The translations under genes were made by a program, and so were the position numbers. Under the pieces are notes generated by a model that was given only the letters and a program-made list of their open reading frames with translations, was not told the DNA's origin and did not search any database. A DNA stretch of 64,000 nt from NCBI GenBank assembly GCA_038234785.1, contig JBBQTC010000001.1, positions 62,001-126,000 of the forward strand, read 5' to 3'. Each line of letters opens with the position of its first letter. Within the stretch, counting starts at the first letter, position 1. Source of the DNA: UBA668 sp038234785. GTDB lineage: Bacteria; Actinomycetota; Acidimicrobiia; Acidimicrobiales; Ilumatobacteraceae. Shown here one piece after another: positions 33,501-41,014 of the stretch.

Positions 33501-34712
33501 GTGCAGACCGACACTCCGACCATCGTCGATGTGCTGGTCGTCGGGGGTGGCCCCGCTGGGAGCACCGCCGCGACGCTCCTGGCTCGCGCCGGCCGATCGG
33601 TGATGCTGGTCGACAAGGCAGCGTTTCCTCGGGACAAGTGCTGCGGCGACGGCCTCACGACGCTCGCGCTGCGAGAACTCGAACTCGTCGGGCTGCGGCC
33701 GGATCAGGTGCCGAACTGGCGGACGGTCACCGACGCGTGGCTGCGGTCGCCGTCCGGACGGGAGGTTCACCTACCGATGCCCGCCGATGGGATCTTCGCA
33801 GCCACCACTCCCCGACGCGAACTCGATGCGGCGCTGCTCCAACTCGCCCGCGACGCGGGGACCGATGTGCGCGAGGGCCACGCGCTGGTCGCTGTGCAAC
33901 ACCGCACGGAACACGTTCGAGCCGAGGTCGACGGGGTCGGCACCGTCGAGGCCCAGTTCGTGGTCGCGGCCGACGGCATGTGGTCGTCCACGCGCAAGGC
34001 GATGGGGCTCGCCGAGACCGGCTACCTCGGCGAGTGGCACGCGTTCCGCCAGTACGCGCGGAACGTCACCGGGCCGGCGGCCGACCGCCTGTACGTGTGG
34101 TTCGAGCCCGACCTGCTCCCCGGATACGCCTGGAGCTTCCCACTGCCCGACGGGCGCGCCAACATCGGATTCGGCGTGATGCGCGGCAGCCGCACTGGCG
34201 CGCAGATGAACGCCGACTGGGCAGGTCTGCTCGATCGACCTCACATCCGCGAGGCGCTCGGATCCGACGTCGAACTCGAAGGTCGGCACACGGCATGGCC
34301 GATTCCGGCGGGCGTCGACCGGGCCATCCTGTCCGCGGGGCGAACGTTGTTCGTAGGCGACGCCGCCCGCGTCACCGATGTGATGACGGGCGAGGGCATC
34401 GGGCAGGCCGTTCTCACCGGTCGCCTCGCTGCAGAGGCGGTGCTGCTGGGTGGATCGGCCGCCGAGGTGCGAGCTGCGTACGAGCGCACCGTTCGGCGGC
34501 ACCTGCTTGCCGACCACCGGATGTCGAGGTCGCTCAACGTGCTCCTCGCCCGCCCACTGCTCGCCCGCGGTGCCGTGCGGGTCGTGGGCCTCAACGACTG
34601 GACGCGCCGCAACTTCACCCGTTGGATGTTCGAGGACGAGCCCCGCGCGATCGCGCTCACGCCACGCCGCTGGCACCGCCGCTTCCTTCGCCGACCCGGC
34701 ACCTACCGCTGA
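33501..34712 (+). CDS. Geranylgeranyl-reductase family FAD-dependent oxidoreductase
   Basis: A 403-residue flavoprotein. The FAD-binding motif is DVLVVGGGPAGSTAATLLARAG, followed by PRDKCCGDGLTTLAL (the PR.K.CG signature of this family), VVAADGMWSSTRK, and the C-terminal FVGDAARVTDVMTGEGIGQAVLTGRLAAEA. Relatives reduce prenyl chains of archaeal lipids, chlorophyll or menaquinone (MenJ), so isoprenoid double-bond reduction is the best guess. The GTG at 33501 is 11 bases after the amidase stop, and GGAG lies close to it. Confidence 0.85.
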   Translation: MQTDTPTIVDVLVVGGGPAGSTAATLLARAGRSVMLVDKAAFPRDKCCGDGLTTLALRELELVGLRPDQVPNWRTVTDAWLRSPSGREVHLPMPADGIFAATTPRRELDAALLQLARDAGTDVREGHALVAVQHRTEHVRAEVDGVGTVEAQFVVAADGMWSSTRKAMGLAETGYLGEWHAFRQYARNVTGPAADRLYVWFEPDLLPGYAWSFPLPDGRANIGFGVMRGSRTGAQMNADWAGLLDRPHIREALGSDVELEGRHTAWPIPAGVDRAILSAGRTLFVGDAARVTDVMTGEGIGQAVLTGRLAAEAVLLGGSAAEVRAAYERTVRRHLLADHRMSRSLNVLLARPLLARGAVRVVGLNDWTRRNFTRWMFEDEPRAIALTPRRWHRRFLRRPGTYR

Positions 34713-34721
34713 CCACCGGTC

Positions 34722-34761
34722 CCGGTCCGAGTGACACGCCACCGGTCCGAGTGACACGCCA
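34722..34761. repeat. Two perfect 20-bp direct repeats
   Basis: CCGGTCCGAGTGACACGCCA occurs at 34722-34741 and again, identical, at 34742-34761. The pair abuts the inverted repeat at 34762-34810. Related 13-mers (TCACTCGGACCGG-like) lie next to the matching palindrome at 35867-35916, in inverted orientation. Confidence 0.9.
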
Positions 34762-34810
34762 CCATGCGAGTGGGTACTCCCGCCCGGGGTGCGAGTACCC
34801 ACTCGGATGG
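34762..34810. repeat. 49-bp palindromic element, left copy
   Basis: Arms CCATGCGAGTGGGTACTC (34762-34779) and GAGTACCCACTCGGATGG (34793-34810) match in 17 of 18 positions around a 13-base loop. It lies between two convergent genes and could act as a bidirectional terminator, but there is no T run. The reverse complement, including the loop, closely matches the element at 35867-35916. Confidence 0.9.
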
Positions 34811-34813
34811 AGG

Positions 34814-35752
34814 TCACGCCGAGACACCGCGGGCGTCGCGGCGAGCGTGATACAGCTCGGCCAGCTCGTCGCACAACGCCTCCACATCGAGCAGGTCGAG
34901 CTCGGTGACACGCTCCACCTGCCAGTCGATTCGATGGCACCACCGATCTCGTCGCTTGTCCTTCGTCGTCCCGTCGAGCAGCAGGTGGTCGGGATGCACG
35001 TCGATCTCGACGGCCCACCGCACGCTCGGCACGGCCATGTCGAGCCGGATCCGACGACCATTGGGCAGCTCGAGATCGTCGACCTGCAACACCACTGGCA
35101 CCCCACGGCGGCGCAGCCCGTCCGCCACCAAGAGCTCGGGGTGCGATTCGGCCGCCGCTGAGCCGCTCCGGCTCATGAGCGTGGCGAGGAAGCGCTGCGA
35201 GCCCGGCCGAGCGGGGTGCGCCAACATCTTCGCAACCTCGGCGAGCGAGCTCACGCTGCAGCGCCGTTCCTTCAACAGTTGCTCGACGACGGACCGATGA
35301 TCGAGAGGCGGAAGGTCACGGGCGAGGTCGAAGGCGAGGCGGGCCGGGCTGGCGATGCGAATGCCATCGCCCCGTCGCTGCACGTGGCTGGCGGGCACCT
35401 TCGTGCTCTGCCGCAGCACGACGTCGACCAAGGTCCCGACGTGGCTGCCGTGAGGGAGGCAATAGTGAACCCCGTCGTCCTTCGGCATTCGACGCAGTGG
35501 GACGAGTCGACCGCCTGTGGGGCCGGTGACGAACCCCGTCGGGTACGCGAGGGACAGCGCGACGCACCGAGCCTCGATCGTGATCGGCGCCGACGTGATG
35601 TGGAACACCCGCTCGTACCAGACGTCGAGCACTCCCTCCTCCACCAATCGTTGGCGGGCGCGCCGGCTGAGACCGGCAGATGCGAGCATCGATCCGCTCG
35701 CCATCCCGTGATGGCGGCGGAACACTTCCATGGCTTCTTCGGGCAAGAACAT
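34814..35752 (-). CDS. AbiEi-like N-terminus with DUF559 endonuclease-like domain
   Basis: A 312-residue protein. The first ~60 residues (MFLPEEAMEVFRRHHGMASGSMLASAGLSRRARQRLVEEG) form the winged-helix seen in AbiEi-type antitoxins. The C-terminal ~110 residues match the DUF559/VSR-like nuclease fold: PNGRRIRLDMAVPSVRWAVEIDVHPDH, KDKRRDRWCHRIDWQVERVTELDL, with Asp/Glu metal-ligand candidates in RLDMA and AVEID. Such orphan fusions are common in actinobacteria and usually lack an AbiEii toxin gene, as here. Start ATG at 35752 with a GAAGGTGG site. The gene sits between two inverted palindromic repeats. Confidence 0.78.
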   Translation of the reverse strand: MFLPEEAMEVFRRHHGMASGSMLASAGLSRRARQRLVEEGVLDVWYERVFHITSAPITIEARCVALSLAYPTGFVTGPTGGRLVPLRRMPKDDGVHYCLPHGSHVGTLVDVVLRQSTKVPASHVQRRGDGIRIASPARLAFDLARDLPPLDHRSVVEQLLKERRCSVSSLAEVAKMLAHPARPGSQRFLATLMSRSGSAAAESHPELLVADGLRRRGVPVVLQVDDLELPNGRRIRLDMAVPSVRWAVEIDVHPDHLLLDGTTKDKRRDRWCHRIDWQVERVTELDLLDVEALCDELAELYHARRDARGVSA

Positions 35753-35866
35753 TCGTCCACCTTCATGTCGGACGTGGAGACGGGAGGAAGCCAGTCCGCA
35801 CCATATCGAGCGGTCTGCGGTGCGACACGGGCGCAATCGGCTCGGCGCCCGAGTCGTCCATCTCGA

Positions 35867-35916
35867 CCATGCGAGTCGGTACTCGCACCCCGAGACGGGA
35901 GTACCCACTCGCATGG
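35867..35916. repeat. 50-bp palindromic element, right copy
   Basis: Arms CCATGCGAGTCGGTACTC (35867-35884) and GAGTACCCACTCGCATGG (35899-35916) match in 17 of 18 positions around a 14-base loop. It is the near-identical, inverted counterpart of 34762-34810. To the right, 35917-35957 continues with GCCACTCGCACCGG and GTCACTCGGACGG, related to the direct repeats at 34722-34761. The rest of the 35753-35989 gap holds the promoter area of both divergent genes and a GGGGGAGGGGCGGGAGG run before 35990. Confidence 0.9.
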
Positions 35917-35989
35917 GGACGGGCCACTCGCACCGGATGCGAGTCACTCGGACGGGAACGGGGGGAGGGGCGGGAGGTACGGTGCGACC

Positions 35990-36961
35990 ATGGCACTTCG
36001 GACCCGACTCACCGAACTTCTCGACATCGAGCACCCGATCATGCTCGCCGGCATGGGCGGTGTCAGCTACCACCGACTCGTCGCTGCGGTGAGCGAGGCG
36101 GGCGGCATCGGCACGCTCGGCGCGAGCACGATGGACGCCGACGAACTCCCCGACGAGATGGCCAAGGTTCGAGCGCTCACCGACAAGCCGTTCGGCGTGG
36201 ACCTGCTCACCGCGATGCCCGGTCAGGTCGAGCGTGGCATCCAGAGCGTCATCGACGGTGGCGCTCGCGTCTTCGTCGCCGGGCTGGGGGTTCCCCGCGA
36301 GGTCATCGACCTCCTGCATTCCAAGAACATCCTCGTCGGGAGCATGTGCGGCAAGGTTCGCCATGCGGTCAGCGCTGCCGCCAGTGGCGTTGATTTCGTG
36401 GTCGCCCAGGGCACCGAGGGCGGCGGCCCCACGGGCACCGTCGCCACGCTGGCACTCGGGCCACCCGGCGTCGACGCGGTCGGCGACCGGATCCCCGTGG
36501 TGGCCGCCGGTGGTCTGTTCGACGGACGGGGGCTCGCCGCGGCGCTGATGCTCGGCGCCGACGGGGTGTGGATCGGCACGCGCTTCATCGCCACACCCGA
36601 AGCGCGTGCGGTCAACGGCTACAAGGACGCGCTCCTCGCCAGCCGCGAGGACGACACGGTCATCAGCCGCGCCTACACGGGCAAGACTTGTCGTGTCGTC
36701 CGCAACGACTGGACGAACCACTACGAGCAGCATCCGGACGAACTGGCGACGTTCCCAGAGCAGGCGGTCGCATCCGCACGCGCCGGCGTCAATCACCTCG
36801 GCCACCCCGACGGCACCGTGGTCGACGCGAGCCGGGAGTTCATGCCATGCGGGCAAGGCGTGGGTGCCATCGACGAGTTGATCCCCGCTGGCGAACTGGT
36901 CGACCGGATGATGGCCGAGGCGGAACGGTCGCTCGACCGCATCGTGACGGTGCGGCGATGA
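35990..36961 (+). CDS. Nitronate monooxygenase / NPD-type flavin oxidoreductase
   Basis: A 323-residue FMN-dependent TIM-barrel protein. HPIMLAGMGGVSYHRLVAAVSEAGGIGTLGAS is the N-terminal FMN-binding region, QGTEGGGPTGTVATLAL is the conserved flavin loop, and PVVAAGGLFDGRGLAAALMLGADGVWIGTRF holds the phosphate-binding strand. Family members oxidise alkyl nitronates or reduce enoyl-ACP (FabK-like); which applies is unclear. The ATG at 35990 follows a purine-rich GGGAGG stretch. Its stop overlaps the M20 gene start by four bases (ATGA). Confidence 0.87.
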   Translation: MALRTRLTELLDIEHPIMLAGMGGVSYHRLVAAVSEAGGIGTLGASTMDADELPDEMAKVRALTDKPFGVDLLTAMPGQVERGIQSVIDGGARVFVAGLGVPREVIDLLHSKNILVGSMCGKVRHAVSAAASGVDFVVAQGTEGGGPTGTVATLALGPPGVDAVGDRIPVVAAGGLFDGRGLAAALMLGADGVWIGTRFIATPEARAVNGYKDALLASREDDTVISRAYTGKTCRVVRNDWTNHYEQHPDELATFPEQAVASARAGVNHLGHPDGTVVDASREFMPCGQGVGAIDELIPAGELVDRMMAEAERSLDRIVTVRR

Positions 36962-38391
36962 GCGACGAACTCGACATCTCCGGATACGTCGACCAGGTCT
37001 GGGCCGACGACATCCTCCCGACCCTGATGGACTACATCGCGATCCCGTGCGTCTCGGTGCACTTCGACCCGCAGTGGCGTGAGCACGGGCACCTCGATGA
37101 GGCGATCGAGCTCATCCGTGGTTGGTGCGCGGCACGCACCATCGCGGGGTTGACGGTCGAGGTCGTCGAGATCCCCGGGCGGACCCCGTTGATCATCGCC
37201 GAGGTCCCCGCCTTCAACCCGCCTGGAACGTCCCGTTCCTCGCACGCGGACGAGACCGTGCTGCTCTACGGCCACTGCGACAAGCAGCCGGAGATGTCCG
37301 GGTGGCGCGACGACCTCGGTCCCTGGAAGCCGGTACTGGAGGGCGACCGCTTGTACGGCCGCGGTGGTGCCGACGACGGGTACGCCGCGTTCGCCTCGCT
37401 GCTCGCCATCGAGACCGCGCAACTGGCCGGACTCGCGCATTCCCGCTGCATCGTGCTCATCGAGGCGAGTGAGGAGAGCGGGAGCCCCGACCTCCCGGTG
37501 TACATCGAGTCGATGCAGGACCGCATCGGTTCACCGACACTCGTCGTCTGTCTCGACTCGGGTTGTCTCGACAATCGTCGCCTGTGGGTGACGACGTCAC
37601 TGCGCGGGCTGGTGGCCGGCACCCTTCGCGTCGACATCCTCCGCGAAGGTGTCCACTCCGGCGAGGCGAGCGGCGTGGTCCCCTCCACGTTCCGGATCAT
37701 CCGCCAACTGCTCGACCGCATCGAGGACAGCGAGACCGGCCGTGTCCTGCTGCCGCGGCTGCACGTCGACATTCCTCCCGACCGGCGCGCTCAGATCGAG
37801 GAGACGGCGAGCGAGTTCCACATCGGCGACCACTTCCCGTGGGTCCACGGCGCCCAGCCGATGGAGACCGAACCGGCCGAACAGCTCCTCGCGCAGACGT
37901 GGCGCCCGGCGATCAGCTACATCGGCAGCCAGGGAATGCCCGACATCGAGAAGGCCGGCAACGTGCTGCGACCGCACACCTCGATGCAGGTCAGCGTTCG
38001 CCTCCCGCCGACCTGCGACCCTGCGGTCGCGCTGCAGGAGGTGGAGGCGGCGCTGACCGCCGACCCGCCGTACGGCGCGCAGGTGCAGTTCCTCGACGGT
38101 CACGCTGGACCGGGGTGGAACGCTCCCGAGTTCGCACCCTGGCTGGAGAACGCGCTCACCGAGGCATCGTTGCTCGCGTTCGGCGAACCGCATCGCGCCT
38201 TCGGTGAGGGCGGGTCGATCCCGTTCATGGGCATGCTCGGAGAACGCTTCCCGGAGGCCCAGTTCGTGGTGACCGGCGCACTCGGCCCGGGCTCCAACGC
38301 GCACGGGCCCAACGAGTTCCTCGACGTCCCCACGGCGCGGAAGGTCACGGCCTGCATCACGCACCTGCTGCACGCCCACGCCACTCGCTGA
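36958..38391 (+). CDS. M20 family metallopeptidase (CNDP-like dipeptidase)
   Basis: A 477-residue dinuclear zinc peptidase. Metal and catalytic motifs are LLYGHCDKQPEMSGW (His and Asp), LYGRGGADDGYAAF (bridging Asp), IEASEESGS (general-base Glu pair) and HGPNEFLDV near the C-terminus (His). The family includes carnosine dipeptidase and succinyl-diaminopimelate desuccinylase. There is no signal peptide, so it is cytoplasmic. Its stop shares a base with the MFS start (TGATG), so it is probably translated together with the transporter. Confidence 0.9.
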   Translation: MSDELDISGYVDQVWADDILPTLMDYIAIPCVSVHFDPQWREHGHLDEAIELIRGWCAARTIAGLTVEVVEIPGRTPLIIAEVPAFNPPGTSRSSHADETVLLYGHCDKQPEMSGWRDDLGPWKPVLEGDRLYGRGGADDGYAAFASLLAIETAQLAGLAHSRCIVLIEASEESGSPDLPVYIESMQDRIGSPTLVVCLDSGCLDNRRLWVTTSLRGLVAGTLRVDILREGVHSGEASGVVPSTFRIIRQLLDRIEDSETGRVLLPRLHVDIPPDRRAQIEETASEFHIGDHFPWVHGAQPMETEPAEQLLAQTWRPAISYIGSQGMPDIEKAGNVLRPHTSMQVSVRLPPTCDPAVALQEVEAALTADPPYGAQVQFLDGHAGPGWNAPEFAPWLENALTEASLLAFGEPHRAFGEGGSIPFMGMLGERFPEAQFVVTGALGPGSNAHGPNEFLDVPTARKVTACITHLLHAHATR

Positions 38392-39644
38392 TGCTGCAGC
38401 TCCTGCGGTCCAACCGCGACCTGCGCGCCCTGTTCCTCGCCCAGGTGGTGTCGTTCATGGGCGACTGGTTCACGTTCGTCGCCCTGGCCGGGCTGATCAA
38501 GGATGCAACGGGCAGCGAGTTCCTCGTCTCGCTGGCGTACGTGTCGTTCTCGCTCCCCGCCTTCCTCGCGTCGCCCATCGCCGGCCCGGTGGTGGACCGC
38601 TTCGATCGCCGCCGCCTGTTGCTCGTCGTCTCCGCGCTGCAAGCGGTGGCCGCGCTCGGGCTGCTCACCGGCTCCACCGCCCACGTGTGGCCACTCTTCC
38701 TGTTCCAGGGCACGATCAGCGCGCTCGCTGCGTTCGTGAAGCCGGCCATCGACGCTGGCGTGCCGAACCTTGCCCGCAACCCCGAGGAGTTGCGAAAGGC
38801 AAACGCACTGTTCGGCAGCACCTGGGGTGTGATGCTCGCCGTGGGCGCCGCAGTCGGCGGAGTCTTCAGCCAGGCGTTCGGGCGTCAGGCCGCCTTCCTC
38901 GCCGATGCGATCTCGTTCGCACTGGCCCTCGCGCTGTTCTCGATGATCCGCCGTCCGATGCAGGAGCCGGCGCACGAGCACCGACCGGCGATGAACGTGA
39001 TCGCCGACATGGCCGAGGCCGGTCGCTATGCGCGCAAGGACCGGGTGGTGCTCTCGCTGCTGGCGAGCAAAGCCACGTTCGCGATCGGCGCCGGCACCGT
39101 GAGCCTGCTCCCGATCCTGGCCACCGAGGTCTTCCACTGGGGCGACGGCGGCACCGGGATGCTGCTCGGCGCCCGCGGACTCGGCGCGGGTCTTGGCCCG
39201 ATCGTCGCCGCCCGCTTCGCCCGCGGAGAGTTGTCCCGCGTTCTTCGCGTCTGCGGGGTCGCCGGGCTGCTGTTCAGCGTCTTCTACCTCGGCGCGGCGT
39301 GGGCGCCGGTGATCTACCTCTCCGCCGCGGCCGTCGCCATCGCCCACCTCGGCGGCGGGTCGCAGTGGACGCTGAGCACCTACGGCCTCCAACTCCGCTC
39401 ACCGGACGCGATCCGTGGCCGCGTCATGGCCGGCGACTACGCCATCGTCACACTGGTGATGAGCATCAGCAGCCTGCTCGCCGGTCTGATGGCCGAGGCC
39501 GCGGGTGTCCAATGGACGATCACCGTGTTCGCGCTCGCGGCCGGTGTCGCCAGCGTCGCCTACATCGCCCTCACTCGCAGCACGGTCGACCATCTGATGG
39601 AGCAGGAAGCCGTCGGCGAGCCGACGCGGGCTGTCGACGCCTGA
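38391..39644 (+). CDS. MFS transporter (EntS/MFS_3-like)
   Basis: A 417-residue protein with about 12 hydrophobic segments. The loop between helices 2 and 3 reads AGPVVDRFDRRRLL, the MFS signature. The N-terminus MLQLLRSNRDLRALFLAQVVSFMGDWFTFVALAGL is typical of the enterobactin-exporter-like MFS_3 group. The substrate is unknown. Operon context (flavin oxidoreductase, M20 peptidase) suggests export of a small peptide or nitro-compound, but this is only a guess. Confidence 0.88.
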   Translation: MLQLLRSNRDLRALFLAQVVSFMGDWFTFVALAGLIKDATGSEFLVSLAYVSFSLPAFLASPIAGPVVDRFDRRRLLLVVSALQAVAALGLLTGSTAHVWPLFLFQGTISALAAFVKPAIDAGVPNLARNPEELRKANALFGSTWGVMLAVGAAVGGVFSQAFGRQAAFLADAISFALALALFSMIRRPMQEPAHEHRPAMNVIADMAEAGRYARKDRVVLSLLASKATFAIGAGTVSLLPILATEVFHWGDGGTGMLLGARGLGAGLGPIVAARFARGELSRVLRVCGVAGLLFSVFYLGAAWAPVIYLSAAAVAIAHLGGGSQWTLSTYGLQLRSPDAIRGRVMAGDYAIVTLVMSISSLLAGLMAEAAGVQWTITVFALAAGVASVAYIALTRSTVDHLMEQEAVGEPTRAVDA

Positions 39645-39668
39645 CCATGCCCTCGCCCCTTCGACGGA

Positions 39669-40958
39669 TCAGTCGACCGGAATCGGGATCCCGCCGGGAA
39701 TGGTGGTCGCCGAGCCCGGCGGCGTGATGCTGTTGACCTGTGGGAAGCACATGCCACCCGCCAACGAGAGGTCCTGACAGATGACTGCACGGGCGATCTT
39801 CCACGTGCCGTCGATCCGATAGGCGACGCCGAACCGATTCGTGAAGTCACTGATGTCGCTGTGGATGTCGTACATGAACCACGCCTCGTCGGGTGAGACG
39901 AACACCAGGTCGGTGATCGTGTGCACGGCCGTCCGGGCCGTGTCGGCGAACCCGCCGGCGAAGACCTGATCGATGGCGTCCTTCACACCGGTCGTGTCGT
40001 CGAGCACCTGCTGCTTGTCCTCGAACGCGACGTCGTTGTTCCACAACAGGTCGAATGCGTCGCGAAGTTGCTGCTCGGCCGCCGCAGGGTCCTTGGGTTG
40101 CTCGCCTGCCGCTGGCAATTCGGGCGGCGGCGGGTTGCACCCCTTCTGCCATGCCAGGTCGCCGTCGCGGGGCAGTTCGTTCCAGTCGACCACGTGCTCG
40201 CCGGCCGCGGTGGTGAGGGTGATGCTGAACTTCCCGCTCGGGGCGCCCGGAGTCGCCAGCGCCGCCCAGCCGTTGGCGGGCACCGCCGTGTCCGACGAGT
40301 TGTCGTCCCATGTGACCGACACCGCGCTGACGTCGTCGGCAAGCTGCAGCGCCAGCGCACGGAACGGCGTGCCCTCGGCGTATCCGGAGGAGAACAGCGT
40401 CACCGACACTCCGTCGCGAGGCTCGGTGTAGCGCGAGCCGTTGCTCACCCCGATCGCATCCTTGTAGGTCATCGTCAAGCGGAATCCGCCCACCGGCGAA
40501 CACCACCCTGGCGGCTGCCAGCCGCCCAGCACCGTGGGCCCGGGGAACGGGACGAACGCCCCCTCTGCAGCCGGTGCGATCGTCGCGACGTCGCCCATGC
40601 CCATGCCACCCATGTTCCAGTCGCCGCTGTTGTGCAGCGTGAGGTGGATCCCGGTGTCGGTGGTGCGCTGGTACAGCTTGTCGAGCTTGGGACCCATGTA
40701 GTCGCTGCCGTAGTCGGGAAAGCCATCGGGTGCCGGCCCGTTGACGGCGATGCCGTTGGGCACGTCGTCCTCGGTGACCGGCACGTCGAGGGTGGTCGTG
40801 CTCGCCGGTCCGGCAGCGGTCGGGGAGGTGTCGGTTCGCACGACGAAGTACGTGACGGTGACGCCGATCGCCACCACGAGCCCGCCGAGCACAAACCACT
40901 TGCCGCGGCGTGACGCCGACTCATCGAGTTCCTCAGGGTCCACCCGGTCGATCTGCAT
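39669..40958 (-). CDS. Membrane-anchored extracytoplasmic protein, function unknown
   Basis: A 429-residue protein with a short acidic cytoplasmic start, one transmembrane helix (~20-40, WFVLGGLVVAIGVTVTYFVV) and a long outer part. The latter has a Gly/Met-rich segment (WNMGGMGMGDVATIAP), a beta-rich middle and a C-terminal ~110-residue NTF2/SnoaL-sized region (FDLLWNNDVAFEDKQQVL ... FVSPDEAWFMYDIHSDISDFTNRFGVAYRIDGTWKIAR). I do not recognise the protein as a whole. The start ATG at 40958 has a clear GGAGG site. It is 56 bases from lipBA and on the same strand. Confidence 0.75.
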   Translation of the reverse strand: MQIDRVDPEELDESASRRGKWFVLGGLVVAIGVTVTYFVVRTDTSPTAAGPASTTTLDVPVTEDDVPNGIAVNGPAPDGFPDYGSDYMGPKLDKLYQRTTDTGIHLTLHNSGDWNMGGMGMGDVATIAPAAEGAFVPFPGPTVLGGWQPPGWCSPVGGFRLTMTYKDAIGVSNGSRYTEPRDGVSVTLFSSGYAEGTPFRALALQLADDVSAVSVTWDDNSSDTAVPANGWAALATPGAPSGKFSITLTTAAGEHVVDWNELPRDGDLAWQKGCNPPPPELPAAGEQPKDPAAAEQQLRDAFDLLWNNDVAFEDKQQVLDDTTGVKDAIDQVFAGGFADTARTAVHTITDLVFVSPDEAWFMYDIHSDISDFTNRFGVAYRIDGTWKIARAVICQDLSLAGGMCFPQVNSITPPGSATTIPGGIPIPVD

Positions 40959-41014
40959 GATGTCGCCTCCCTTCCACCACTGTCGCGCGTGGCTGACCGC
41001 CGATGCGACGCGGG

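Noticed and set aside
34762..34810. Simple intrinsic terminator between convergent genes
   Set aside because: There is no T run on either side, and a near-identical inverted copy exists at 35867-35916 before two divergent genes, where a terminator is not expected.
35753..36856. N-terminal extension of the AbiEi/DUF559 frame to 680 residues
   Set aside because: The extra part is antisense to the nitronate monooxygenase gene and contains the palindrome; the ATG at 35752 has a good ribosome binding site.
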